Origin: a virus
Virus record (IMG/VR): IMGVR_UViG_3300044530_000342
Span: 1-40,955 of that record
Direction: 5' to 3' (one strand)
Length of the DNA: 40,955 nt
The translations under genes and the position numbers were made by a program. The notes below the pieces were generated by a model. That model did no database searches. It was not told the origin of the DNA and was given only the letters and a program-made list of their open reading frames with translations. Positions 13,693 to 22,425 of the stretch are shown here, piece by piece. The number at the start of each line of letters is the position of its first letter. Positions within the stretch are counted from its first letter, which is position 1.

Positions 13693-15887
13693 TGAACGAA
13701 TACAAACAATTTTTAGAAAGTAAACAAAAGAGCCATGTTTTTAGCGGCTTTGATGTTAATGAATCAGACCTTAATAATTCAATGTTTGACTTCCAAAAAT
13801 TCATAGTTAAACGGGCTTTAAAAGCTGGTAAGTATGCTATCTTTGCAGATTGTGGATTAGGTAAAACCCTAATGCAATTAGAGTGGTCTAATAAAGTAAT
13901 GAATGAAACTGGCGATAGTGTTTTGATTTTAGCACCTTTAGCGGTGGTAGGTCAAACAATAAAGGAGGGTGATAAATTTGGAATACCTGTTTATAGATAT
14001 AGCACTGATGCTAAAAGTATGGCGGGTATTTACATTGCCAACTATGAACAATTAGACAATATTGATACTTCGTTTTTTTCGGGTATCGTATTGGATGAAA
14101 GTAGTATTTTAAAGAACTTTGAAGGGGCTACTAAAAAACAAATTATAGACGGATTTAAAGATACTCCTTATAAGTTAGCGTGTACTGCAACCCCATCACC
14201 TAACGATCCTATGGAGTTAGGAAACCATGCAGAATTTTTAGATGTTATGGGTCGCAATGAAATGTTAGCCATGTACTTTATCCATGATGGAGGGGAAACG
14301 GCTAAATGGAGGCTAAAAGGCCATGCTGTTAAATTGTTTTATCAGTTTGTAGGTAGTTGGGCTATCATGCTTAACAAGCCTCAGGATATTGGATTTACAA
14401 TGGAAGGGTATAACCTACCAAGCCTTAACTTAATTGAAAGGCAAATAGTAACTCCTAAACGTGATAACGGGTCTTTGTTTAACGATGCTATTATTTCAGC
14501 CACTAACTTTAATCAGGAACTAAGGTTAACAAAAGATTTACGTTTACAGGAGGTAGTTGATATTGTAAATTCTAAGCCGGATGAAAACTTCATTATTTGG
14601 GTTAAACAAAATGAGGAAGGGGACTTGTTAAGAAAGATGCTACCAGAGGCGAAGGAAGTAAAAGGAAGTGATACTAACGAGTATAAGGAAAAAACACTTT
14701 TGGGATTTGCTAATAATGATTTTCGCATCCTTATAACTAAAACAAAGATAGCTTCATTTGGTATGAATTACCAGAATTGTAGGAATCAGATTTTCGCCTC
14801 ATTAGACTTTAGCTTCGAGGGTTTATACCAAGCCATTAGAAGATCGTATCGTTTCGGGCAAAAGAATGAAGTAAATATCTATCTTATTACTACCGATACA
14901 ATGGCAAACGTAAACCAATCTATAAACAACAAACAAAAACAATTTGAACTTATGCAAGATGAAATGGCAAAGGCCGTAAATGATAACTTAAACGGCAAAT
15001 TAATGACTAATGCAATCTTTGATACTACCGAAGAATCAAATGAATGGTATAAAATTAAACGAGGGGATTGCGTTCAACTCATTCAGGAAGTTGAAAGTGA
15101 ATCGGTAGGGCTATCTGTTTTCAGTCCCCCGTTTGCTGAACTTTACACCTATTCAAGTCATTTAGAAGATATGGGTAATTCAAAAGATTATACCGAGTTT
15201 TTAACTCAATTTGGATTCTTAATAAAGGAACTTTATAGGGTTATGATATCAGGCCGTAATGTAGCAGTACATTGTATGGACTTGCCTATTCAAAAGGGTA
15301 AAGAGGGCTTTATCGGATTAAGGGATTTTAGCGGAATGATTTTAAGAGCCTTTGAAGATGCTGGGTTTATTTATGCTAGTCGGGTAACTATTTGGAAAGA
15401 CCCTGTGGTAGAAATGCAAAGAACTAAGGCACTCGGATTACTTCATAAGCAAGTTAAAAAGGATAGCACTATGAGCAGGGTAGGTATTCCTGACTATGTA
15501 ATGATTTTTAGAAAGGATGGGGAACGTGTAAGCCCTGTTACAAATACCGATTTACCCGTAGATTTATGGCAAAAATACGCATCCCCTGTATGGATGGATG
15601 TTGATTATGGAAATACTTTACAAGGGTTTAGAAATGGCCGTGAAGATAATGACGAGAAGCATATTTGCCCTTTACAGTTAGATACTATTGAAAGGCTTAT
15701 TCATTTATACAGTAATAAAGGTGATACCGTTTTTACACCGTTTATGGGTATTGGTAGCGAAGTTTATCAAGCCGTTAAAATGGGCCGCAAAGGCATGGGT
15801 TTTGAACTAAAAGAAAGTTATTTTGATCTTGCTAAGAAAAACGTAAATGCAGCTGTGGTTGCTAAGGCTCAACTTTTAATATTATGA
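13692..15887 (+). CDS. SNF2/SF2 helicase fused to DNA methyltransferase
   Basis: The protein has 731 aa. The N-terminal SF2 ATPase (about 25-400) shows Walker A DCGLGKT at 53-59, motif II LDES at 134-137, motif III TATPSPN near 165-171 and motif VI RRSYRFGQ at 383-390. The C-terminal methyltransferase (about 450-731) has motif IV SPPF at 478-481 and motif I FMGIGS near 684-689, a beta-class order. Such fusions are known in phages and mobile elements and may scan DNA while methylating it, or support replication. All key motifs are intact. It is the largest early gene and overlaps the next start as ATGA. Confidence 0.9.
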   Translation: MNEYKQFLESKQKSHVFSGFDVNESDLNNSMFDFQKFIVKRALKAGKYAIFADCGLGKTLMQLEWSNKVMNETGDSVLILAPLAVVGQTIKEGDKFGIPVYRYSTDAKSMAGIYIANYEQLDNIDTSFFSGIVLDESSILKNFEGATKKQIIDGFKDTPYKLACTATPSPNDPMELGNHAEFLDVMGRNEMLAMYFIHDGGETAKWRLKGHAVKLFYQFVGSWAIMLNKPQDIGFTMEGYNLPSLNLIERQIVTPKRDNGSLFNDAIISATNFNQELRLTKDLRLQEVVDIVNSKPDENFIIWVKQNEEGDLLRKMLPEAKEVKGSDTNEYKEKTLLGFANNDFRILITKTKIASFGMNYQNCRNQIFASLDFSFEGLYQAIRRSYRFGQKNEVNIYLITTDTMANVNQSINNKQKQFELMQDEMAKAVNDNLNGKLMTNAIFDTTEESNEWYKIKRGDCVQLIQEVESESVGLSVFSPPFAELYTYSSHLEDMGNSKDYTEFLTQFGFLIKELYRVMISGRNVAVHCMDLPIQKGKEGFIGLRDFSGMILRAFEDAGFIYASRVTIWKDPVVEMQRTKALGLLHKQVKKDSTMSRVGIPDYVMIFRKDGERVSPVTNTDLPVDLWQKYASPVWMDVDYGNTLQGFRNGREDNDEKHICPLQLDTIERLIHLYSNKGDTVFTPFMGIGSEVYQAVKMGRKGMGFELKESYFDLAKKNVNAAVVAKAQLLIL

Positions 15888-16117
15888 AAATATTTATAAC
15901 CGGATTTCTCCAAGTGTTTTTTGTAAGCGTTAACACTTATTTAATATCTAAGGTATTGTTTTTAGGCATTTTTATTTGTGCCTTTACAATATCATTTATT
16001 TGGAGTTATAACGTAACTAGAATAGCACTTGGAACATTTAAAGAGAAACTAACCTACTCCTTTGGGGCTGGGTTAGGTTCTTTACTTGGAACTTATTTAA
16101 TTACTTTAGTATGCTAA
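15884..16117 (+). CDS. Small membrane protein
   Basis: The 77-aa hydrophobic protein has about two or three membrane helices (about 3-22, 24-44 and 58-76). It overlaps the helicase gene stop by 4 nt and the next gene by 7 nt. No family is recognised. A role at the host inner membrane during early infection is possible. Confidence 0.65.
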   Translation: MKIFITGFLQVFFVSVNTYLISKVLFLGIFICAFTISFIWSYNVTRIALGTFKEKLTYSFGAGLGSLLGTYLITLVC

Positions 16118-16383
16118 TACAATCTACCGAATTAGATGAATGCTGGGAACTTTGGAAACAATACCGCAAAGAGCAGCATGGATTTACTTACAAGCCAATA
16201 GGCGAGGGTATGGCTAAAAAGTCCCTAATGAAACTAGCCAAAGGAAACGAAACCACAGCCATTGAAATAATGGAGCAGTCTATGGCTAATGGATGGAATG
16301 GATTTTTTGAACTTAAAAACAAAACAAATGGAAACGAACCAACTATCGAAGCAATCCACGCAGCTACCACAGCTAAGTATTAA
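16111..16383 (+). CDS. Hypothetical replication-region protein
   Basis: The 90-aa mainly helical protein has a repeated-looking motif: ELWKQYRKEQHGFTYKP, then AKKSLMKLAKGNETTAIEIMEQSMANGWNGFF. That second part resembles the C-terminal helices seen in some phage replication or primosomal proteins (the GWNGFF-type ending). It overlaps the next gene by at least 56 nt. Function unknown. Confidence 0.6.
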   Translation: MLIQSTELDECWELWKQYRKEQHGFTYKPIGEGMAKKSLMKLAKGNETTAIEIMEQSMANGWNGFFELKNKTNGNEPTIEAIHAATTAKY

Positions 16384-17125
16384 TCAAATACTCCAAGATA
16401 AGCCCGTTAAAATAGGCTCTTTAATCCATCAAGATTATATGGGAGTTAAGGAATCTATCATTCACGTTATAAGCGGACATAATAAGAACCTTGCAACATT
16501 CATGCACTTAACACCTGACCAACTAAATGGCATTTCAGACTTCATAATTAACCAATATAGCGATCTTAGCATGGATTGTTTTAGACTTGCCATGATGAAC
16601 GGAATGGCGGCTAAATATGGTGAGGTTAAAAGGTTTGACGGGGCTGTAATTTACGATTGGTTAACAAAGTTTAGGGAGGAAAAAAGACAAGCGGCCATGA
16701 CTTTTAAGCCAAAGACAAAAGAGGACTTAACAAAAGCAGTGCCTATGCCTGTGGAAATGTTTAAGCTAAAAGAGGACTTAAAAAAAGCCAAGACAATCAA
16801 CTTTAAAACGGAAGTTGACAAAGACGAGGAAATAGAGTTTATTTACGGTAAACGTGGTAAGAAATACCCAAAAATGAAACCACTAACACCAAGCGATTTA
16901 GAGTTAAACGCTTTTGATACTTTTGATTTCATCCACCGAAAACAAGCCGGGAGGCATGATATAAAGTCAGACGGCTCAACAGCAATGGGAATAGGTCAAA
17001 GAATGATTGAATACAACGGGATTACGTACACTCAAGGTTCATGGGTAAACTACTATGTATTTGAGATAAACCGCAACGAAGGAATGATAGAAGCCTTTGA
17101 AGCGTATTTAAACACGTTAACATAA
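16328..17125 (+). CDS. Hypothetical replication-region protein
   Basis: This 265-aa form starts at the ATG at 16328; an earlier ATG at 16289 would add 13 residues and lengthen the overlap with the preceding gene. The sequence is mostly helical, with a Lys-rich linker (about 125-175) and a more mixed C-terminal part. A segment like GMAAKYGEVKRFDGAVIYDWL recalls proteins of Bacteroidota mobile elements, but I cannot name the family. Lying between helicase and NinG genes, it probably acts in DNA metabolism. Confidence 0.65.
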   Translation: METNQLSKQSTQLPQLSINQILQDKPVKIGSLIHQDYMGVKESIIHVISGHNKNLATFMHLTPDQLNGISDFIINQYSDLSMDCFRLAMMNGMAAKYGEVKRFDGAVIYDWLTKFREEKRQAAMTFKPKTKEDLTKAVPMPVEMFKLKEDLKKAKTINFKTEVDKDEEIEFIYGKRGKKYPKMKPLTPSDLELNAFDTFDFIHRKQAGRHDIKSDGSTAMGIGQRMIEYNGITYTQGSWVNYYVFEINRNEGMIEAFEAYLNTLT

Positions 17126-17129
17126 TCAT

Positions 17130-17738
17130 ATGAAGCCAATAACTAGGAAGTGCCTACACTGCAAACTAAGGTTTGAACCTTACAGACCTAACCAAGTGGT
17201 ATGCTCTGGTACTTGTGCTGCTCATTATGCTGCTTTAAAATCAAAGGTAAAAGCAAAGAAAGAGAAAAAAGAGGCAAAGGAGAAATTGAAAACTAGGACG
17301 GATCACTTGAAAGACCTTGAAAAAGAGATAAACAAAACAATACGTATAATAGATAAAGGCCATCCGTGTATAAGTTGCAGAGGTAATAAGACACCACAAG
17401 CCGGGCATCTACATTCAGTTAAGGCAGCACCTCAATTACGCTTCCATTTAGAAAATATTTGGATACAGGATACATACTGCAACGTACATAAATCAGGCAA
17501 TCAGTTAAAGTATTTAGAAGGCATTGCCGCAATTTACGGCAAAGAGTATGCAGATTATATCCAATACGATCTTATCAGGACTGTAAAGGAACTTAAAATG
17601 ACTGAATCAGAAATAATAGAGGTCGTTAAGATTGTAAGAAATAAGAATAAAGAATTGATTGCATTAGATGAATACTACTCTGATAAAGAAAGGGTATCAA
17701 TGCGAAAGGTTTTAAATAAGTATTTTGGTATTTACTAA
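17130..17738 (+). CDS. ninG: NinG-like recombination nuclease
   Basis: The 202-aa protein matches the lambda NinG family. An N-terminal zinc-binding part has Cys8, Cys11, Cys25 and Cys29, a Lys-rich coiled region spans about 32-70, and a C-terminal nuclease-type domain has Cys80, Cys83, H93 (AGH) and CNVHKSGN at 117-124. NinG (Rap) cleaves branched DNA such as Holliday junctions. Here it should resolve intermediates made by the Erf/YqaJ pair. It is the last gene of the plus-strand unit and converges on the lysis-side genes. Confidence 0.85.
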   Translation: MKPITRKCLHCKLRFEPYRPNQVVCSGTCAAHYAALKSKVKAKKEKKEAKEKLKTRTDHLKDLEKEINKTIRIIDKGHPCISCRGNKTPQAGHLHSVKAAPQLRFHLENIWIQDTYCNVHKSGNQLKYLEGIAAIYGKEYADYIQYDLIRTVKELKMTESEIIEVVKIVRNKNKELIALDEYYSDKERVSMRKVLNKYFGIY

Positions 17739-17757
17739 ACAAATTTGTTTACTTTTT
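17737..17757. terminator. Possible bidirectional terminator between convergent units
   Basis: AAACAAATTTGTTT (17737-17750) is a perfect 14-bp palindrome, followed on the plus strand by ACTTTTTA. Only 10 nt separate the two convergent stop codons, which both overlap the palindrome. The stem is all A/T except two pairs, so the terminator call is weak. Confidence 0.35.
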
Positions 17758-18039
17758 AACCGTAGTCCTTTTACGTGGTGGCTTAATCATTTTAGCGTAC
17801 TGAGCTGCAACTTGAACCATAATAGCAGCCGCAAACCTATCTGATACGCTTATAATATTCATATCGACAATATCTAATGGATCGGGGGTGTATATTTCAT
17901 CCCCGTTTTTCATGTAAATTAACGTACCTTCATCCGAGTTTTTAGGGTTATACATACATAACCTTACTATGTGAAAGGGATTAACCTTGTAAATAGCCTT
18001 TGATCCGTCTTGTTCATTTACATTTATCGCTACTAGCAT
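17749..18039 (-). CDS. Hypothetical protein
   Basis: The 96-aa protein has an N-terminal beta-rich segment (about 1-60) with NGDEIYTPDPLDIVDM and a basic C-terminal tail (PPRKRTTVKK). It lies 1 nt after the phosphoesterase stop and is the last gene of the long minus-strand unit. No family is assigned. Confidence 0.65.
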   Translation of the reverse strand: MLVAINVNEQDGSKAIYKVNPFHIVRLCMYNPKNSDEGTLIYMKNGDEIYTPDPLDIVDMNIISVSDRFAAAIMVQVAAQYAKMIKPPRKRTTVKK

Positions 18040-18040
18040 A

Positions 18041-19039
18041 TTAATAAACTTTGCCGTTTATAATCTGAAAATTATCTACTCTAAAATTACCATTGTCGAA
18101 TATATCAATGATGGCTGCCCCGTGGTTATGTTCATTTTGCTCCATGTATTCAGGCTCATCTTCGCAAAGCATACCAGTTGACCATGCCATTTGTATATCC
18201 CCATCGTATATCTTTTGGTTTGCCTGACTTGTCCTATGGAAATGACCACAAATAGTTGAACGTTTAAACTTTAAAAGTAATGACCTTGCTGGATTAACAC
18301 CCCCAGCACCTTTCATTTTATCCCCATGCTCTACTAACAACTTTCCAAAGTAAACCTTACTCTTATGGTCTAAATAATGGATTCTTTTTTCGCCTAATTG
18401 AAGTAAGCTATCTAACTTAAATTCTTTTATCCCTAATAACTCAGGGGCTTTAACTATTAAATAGCGTTCTAGTCTATGTTCATGATTGCCGGGAATGAAG
18501 TAAATTTGCTCAGTAGGAAACTTAGAACGTAACTTATCTAAGAACTGCCTACCCATCTCCAATTCCTCACTCATTCTAGGACGTTTCCTAGCGTCTTTCT
18601 CATGGAAAGAACAACCAAAAAAGTCAAGTATATCCCCATTCAAATAAACAGTATCTACACCCTGTTCAATGCCGTAATTTACAGCCGCATCAATAGCCTG
18701 AATATCATGATAAGGGATATGAATATCACTTAGTAATAAAACCTTTTTAGAACTCTTTGGAAGTACAAAAGCCTCCTTTTTATAGGCATGGCTTTCAGGC
18801 CATTCGTAAGCGTTTAAACTCTTTGGAGTTGATTGTGGGGTCATCTTATCAGATACCACACTCCTCTTTAACTCACCTCGATAAAACCTTATCATGGTTC
18901 TTGCAGCCTCTACATTAGTAAAGTTTTGTGGATATTTACCGTACAATAATTTTGCTAATGTTAAAGTAGCTTTTGTTGGAAACTCTTTACAGATTTCTTC
19001 TGCTAATTTACCTGCGATTGTTTGTTTGTTGGTTGCCAT
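18041..19039 (-). CDS. Metallophosphoesterase
   Basis: The 332-aa protein has all calcineurin-like motifs: SDIH (D105, H107), NGD (135-136), GNHE (184-187), VEHGD (H238) and GHFH (265-268). The first 95 residues form a separate helical domain that might bind DNA or a partner. Phage members of this superfamily include nucleic-acid and nucleotide phosphatases. The substrate is unknown. It overlaps the spanin gene by 1 nt, which places it at the end of the late unit. Confidence 0.85.
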   Translation of the reverse strand: MATNKQTIAGKLAEEICKEFPTKATLTLAKLLYGKYPQNFTNVEAARTMIRFYRGELKRSVVSDKMTPQSTPKSLNAYEWPESHAYKKEAFVLPKSSKKVLLLSDIHIPYHDIQAIDAAVNYGIEQGVDTVYLNGDILDFFGCSFHEKDARKRPRMSEELEMGRQFLDKLRSKFPTEQIYFIPGNHEHRLERYLIVKAPELLGIKEFKLDSLLQLGEKRIHYLDHKSKVYFGKLLVEHGDKMKGAGGVNPARSLLLKFKRSTICGHFHRTSQANQKIYDGDIQMAWSTGMLCEDEPEYMEQNEHNHGAAIIDIFDNGNFRVDNFQIINGKVY

Positions 19040-19557
19040 TAAAAAGGTAGTTTAAATTTAGCGTATGTTTTTAGCAGCTTCATTGCTAAAATTGTCGCTA
19101 AGATACTAATAGTTATCCAAAACCAATAGTCTTTAAACCTTTGAAACCCAGTTTTATCTCCTTTTATCTTTACTACTTTTGTTAATTCAGTGGATCGGTA
19201 AATACTCCTTACCTTGTCGTACAAGCGAAGCCGTATCTCTAAAGCCTCACAAGTGGCCGTTAAACTTAATCTTTTGTTAATTACCTTTAACAGAATTTTA
19301 ACACCGTTAGAATCTTTGTTTATCTCAAAATCATTGCAAGGGACTGTATCATGGATCGTTAAAGTCCTTTCCTCAATCTTAATTAAGGTGTCACGTACTG
19401 TGATGGTATCATGGATATACACGCTATCCTTTCGGCTTTCAGTCCAATACTTTGAACAGGCCTTTTCAGTTGCACATGAAGTAAGTAAAGCGGCTAATGT
19501 TATTAATCCGATTACAAGCCAAAATATACTAGGGCTTTTTGGGTAGTTTGCTGTCAT
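19039..19557 (-). CDS. Unimolecular spanin (u-spanin)
   Basis: The 172-aa protein begins with a lipoprotein signal (hydrophobic 11-25, lipobox LLTSC with Cys28) and ends with a transmembrane helix (about 143-162, YWFWITISILATILAM). The section between is a periplasmic domain with strand-rich repeats (SVYIHDTITVRDTLI). A lipid anchor in the outer membrane plus an inner-membrane helix in one protein is the u-spanin design, which fuses the membranes in the last step of lysis. It follows the endolysin gene by 12 nt, as expected. Confidence 0.8.
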   Translation of the reverse strand: MTANYPKSPSIFWLVIGLITLAALLTSCATEKACSKYWTESRKDSVYIHDTITVRDTLIKIEERTLTIHDTVPCNDFEINKDSNGVKILLKVINKRLSLTATCEALEIRLRLYDKVRSIYRSTELTKVVKIKGDKTGFQRFKDYWFWITISILATILAMKLLKTYAKFKLPF

Positions 19558-19569
19558 GTTTGTTTTGTT

Positions 19570-20169
19570 TTATAAATTAAATAAAGGCTCGTTAAACTTT
19601 TTAAAGGATTCTAACCTGTTTAACCAACCTTGTAAAAACTTACTATTGTTACTTCCGGGCTTTGCTATTTCTTTGAAAAAAGCCTCACGACAATCGCATA
19701 ACTCTTTAAATACTTGCTTTGCCCCTAACTCTTTACACCTTGCGTTTAATACATCAATAGCACTTCCCCATTTATCTGCATTCTTACCTATCCTGTTTAT
19801 GTACTTAATTAAGATATCCCAAGCACCTGCACTGCCACTTCCCCAAGCCCATTGTGCTAAACAATTTGCAACGGGTACGCTATCTACAAAGTCAGCTTTA
19901 ACCTTATCCCAATACAGTCTTTTGAATATCTTACCTGCCACCTCAGGAGTGATCGTAAAAAATTCATCTGTCTTAGTTAACGGGTCTAATTTATAGTCTT
20001 TGCAATAAGCGCAAAAGGTAGTCCAAGTTATTCCCCTGTTAGTATGGTAGCCGCTTACTCCTTTGTAAGGTACGGGGCATGGATTCTTACTAGCACTATC
20101 TTTTTTATCGTTGCTTAAACCGCCCTCCCACTTTAAAATATGAGGAATGATATGTTTGTACTTTTCCAT
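19570..20169 (-). CDS. Endolysin, glycoside hydrolase 108-type muramidase
   Basis: The 199-aa protein has the N-terminal KWEGGLS motif (catalytic Glu15) and NRGIT at 44-48, typical of GH108 N-acetylmuramidases. A C-terminal part with GWLNRLESFKKF fits the PG_binding_3-type end. It should cleave the glycan backbone of peptidoglycan. No signal peptide is seen, so export needs the holin. It overlaps the preceding gene by 1 nt, and the spanin gene follows. Confidence 0.9.
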   Translation of the reverse strand: MEKYKHIIPHILKWEGGLSNDKKDSASKNPCPVPYKGVSGYHTNRGITWTTFCAYCKDYKLDPLTKTDEFFTITPEVAGKIFKRLYWDKVKADFVDSVPVANCLAQWAWGSGSAGAWDILIKYINRIGKNADKWGSAIDVLNARCKELGAKQVFKELCDCREAFFKEIAKPGSNNSKFLQGWLNRLESFKKFNEPLFNL

Positions 20170-20393
20170 TAAGAAAATATGTTATCCCAAAATTTAACAA
20201 CTAATGCCCATATAGCACTCAAAGATATGATTATTCCACGTTCAGTCCACATTCTTTGCTTGTTTTCTTCTACGTGCTTTTCAATATCTTGTAACCTCTG
20301 CATATAACCTTCATTTCCAAAGCCATCACCTAGTAATGCCTTTTCAATACGATCAACTTTTTGCTCAATATTATTTAACTTCTCCTCCATCAT
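20169..20393 (-). CDS. Holin-like or holin-accessory membrane protein
   Basis: The 74-aa protein has a charged coiled-coil N-terminal section (about 3-48) and one C-terminal membrane helix (about 53-71). This is the layout of phage hemolysin XhlA-like holin partners. It overlaps the two-helix holin candidate by 23 nt and the endolysin by 1 nt. It is probably part of the membrane-permeabilising complex. Confidence 0.75.
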   Translation of the reverse strand: MMEEKLNNIEQKVDRIEKALLGDGFGNEGYMQRLQDIEKHVEENKQRMWTERGIIISLSAIWALVVKFWDNIFS

Positions 20394-20592
20394 GTTCTTT
20401 AACAGAAAAAAAGTTAGTCAAAAATTTGCCAAAAACTCCTAATATAACCGAAGCCAAAGGAATCCATTTATCTACATGAGGAATAGATACAGTAGCCGTA
20501 CCTATGAATACACTTACAGCCATTATACTATCGCCTAGTTTCCTCCATTTTTTAGGAGTTGGTTTCTTATAACTATTCCAAATCTTTTTCAT
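20371..20592 (-). CDS. Putative holin
   Basis: The 73-aa protein has a basic N-terminus (KKPTPKKWRK), then two hydrophobic helices (about 21-38 and 44-62) and a charged tail. Size, topology and position before the endolysin fit a class II holin. No named holin family can be assigned from the sequence by eye. Confidence 0.75.
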   Translation of the reverse strand: MKKIWNSYKKPTPKKWRKLGDSIMAVSVFIGTATVSIPHVDKWIPLASVILGVFGKFLTNFFSVKEHDGGEVK

Positions 20593-20601
20593 AAGGTTTT
20601 T

Positions 20602-21351
20602 TTATATTGGTTTAAATACTAGCCCTACTGCATTAATAGTGCCGTTCACTCCACGAATTTTCCAATTTCCATTAGTATCTGATCCATCAAATTCAGTAAA
20701 CGAATCTGATCCAGAAATAAATGCTCCTGTGTATGGAGTTGATCCTGTGGCAAACTGTGGATATGCCTCAGTTATATCATAAATTATAGCACCAGTAACA
20801 TCACCTATTGCAGGAGAATTATATAAATGAACCGTGAAATCACCATTTGGGTCTTCTATATTAGGAAATGATGCGACAGCACTTGTATAATCCAAAGTGA
20901 TATAATCTAAAGCTACACCTGAGCCATAAATTAATGGGAATTCATATACAGTTATTAAAAAAGGGTCTAATATAGTTACAACCTGTGGAGTATCATTTAT
21001 AAAATATGCCCATACTTCAATAGTAAATGTCCTAGGAGAACTTTCACAGTTATTAGCATCTAATACTGTTACAGAGAATGTATAAGAACCAAATGTAGTA
21101 GCAGAGCCATCAAGAATTACATAATACTCTCCTGATTTTTCAAAAACAGCTAAATCAAATCCTGGTGGAACTGTACCTGTTACAGTTCCTATTGTATAAC
21201 CTGGTTCACCTCCACTAATTAAAGCAACTAATGTATCCATTCCCATTATAAATACAATCCCACTTTCTTGATTATCGCCTATTGTAATAGTAGGGCATGG
21301 CGAACCGCCTCCCGTACCCTCAAACATTTGAAAACCTACCCTACTTGTCAT
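20602..21351 (-). CDS. Secreted-type adhesin/structural protein with Ig-like and P-domain-like parts
   Basis: Residues about 20-115 of this 249-aa protein look like a putative Ig-like repeat (GGEPGYTIGTVTGTVPPGFDL, then SYTFSVTVLDANNCE). Residues about 145-249 resemble the proprotein-convertase P-domain jelly roll, ending FTEFDGSDTNGNWKIRGVNG and then AVGLVF. No signal peptide is present, so it is probably a virion decoration or receptor-binding protein. It is coupled by ATGA to the upstream gene. Its AGA/A-ending codon use differs from the neighbours, suggesting recent exchange. Confidence 0.65.
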   Translation of the reverse strand: MTSRVGFQMFEGTGGGSPCPTITIGDNQESGIVFIMGMDTLVALISGGEPGYTIGTVTGTVPPGFDLAVFEKSGEYYVILDGSATTFGSYTFSVTVLDANNCESSPRTFTIEVWAYFINDTPQVVTILDPFLITVYEFPLIYGSGVALDYITLDYTSAVASFPNIEDPNGDFTVHLYNSPAIGDVTGAIIYDITEAYPQFATGSTPYTGAFISGSDSFTEFDGSDTNGNWKIRGVNGTINAVGLVFKPI

Positions 21352-22349
21352 GGTATTCTTGTATTAATAGTTACGTTTGGAGTACAATAAAAACACGCAT
21401 TGTTAGGTACGTGCAAATTTTGCATTATACCTTTCATCGTATCATTGTACTTCAATATTAAATCTTCTTTCATTGCCCTTGCTTTGTCTAATCCAATAGT
21501 AGTATAGCTGTTTAATCTATCCGAGTTTATAACCTCATCCATTAATTCAATCCCAAACCTATAATACATTGGTAGCATAAACCGATTAGCCATTGAACAA
21601 ACAAAATACTCATGATCGCAACTTACTGAATACTGTAAACTGATTCCATTCGTATCACTTTCGCCCCTTAAATTACTATTGATTATAGCCGAAGCCTGTA
21701 AAATACTAACTCCCCTGCCACTTGAATAAGTACCAATAGGCTTTAAACCTGTATGGCAAGTTCTACAACCATCCCCAAATGGGTTAACATCGTAAACATT
21801 CGTTAAACTTGAGTCAACAAGTACCGCTAAGTTCAAATATTGGCCTTTATTCTTGTAAGTTTTTCCTGTTCTTATGTAATTTATTTGACCGCCTACTACA
21901 TCACTTGTAAATGTATCTAAAAGTAACCCCTGTGTTAGATCGTAAACGTAAAAATTCACATCATTTAAACTCGATACAGGGAAAAAAGCAATCTGATCTA
22001 AATAAATTTCAGTGTAAGGGTATAACTCCGTGCTAATTTGAATCCCTTTATATTTTGAAGCCTCTAAAGACTTTACATTCCTGTTAAAATCGGCTATCCC
22101 TGCCGTACCATTCCATAACACACTACTCATCTGAACCCTTGGATTAAGGTTTCCTAGTATCTCATGCTTTAAAAACAACCCACTTTTATTTCTTATACTT
22201 TCAAGCAATGATAATGGGCTAGTATCTTGCTCTTTTTGTAGCCACTCTGGCACACTTAAGTCAAATCCCGGCAAGTCATTAATATATAACTTGTCTTCTT
22301 TGGCTGTACAGCCGTCCCAAATACCTACTAAATTATTTAAACAATCCAT
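21348..22349 (-). CDS. Hypothetical virion protein after the capsid gene
   Basis: This 333-aa protein lies directly after the capsid gene and its terminator hairpin. It has scattered Cys residues, including CRTCH (about 194-198) and a C-terminal CFYC, and a helical C-terminal third (DKARAMKEDLILKYNDTMKG). It is probably structural (head or connector) by position. No family is recognised. Confidence 0.65.
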   Translation of the reverse strand: MDCLNNLVGIWDGCTAKEDKLYINDLPGFDLSVPEWLQKEQDTSPLSLLESIRNKSGLFLKHEILGNLNPRVQMSSVLWNGTAGIADFNRNVKSLEASKYKGIQISTELYPYTEIYLDQIAFFPVSSLNDVNFYVYDLTQGLLLDTFTSDVVGGQINYIRTGKTYKNKGQYLNLAVLVDSSLTNVYDVNPFGDGCRTCHTGLKPIGTYSSGRGVSILQASAIINSNLRGESDTNGISLQYSVSCDHEYFVCSMANRFMLPMYYRFGIELMDEVINSDRLNSYTTIGLDKARAMKEDLILKYNDTMKGIMQNLHVPNNACFYCTPNVTINTRIP

Positions 22350-22361
22350 ATTTTATTTGTT

Positions 22362-22389
22362 AAAAGAAAGGGGGCTTTTTACACCCCCG
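22362..22389 (-). terminator. Terminator or attenuator after the capsid gene
   Basis: On the minus strand GGGGG-TGTAAAAAG-CCCCC forms a stem of five G-C pairs followed by TTTCTTTT. It lies 37 nt after the capsid stop and 13 nt before the next ATG. Partial termination here would lower expression of the genes downstream relative to the capsid. Confidence 0.7.
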
Positions 22390-22425
22390 TTTCTCAGGAT
22401 AAACAACCACAACAAGCATCGTTTA

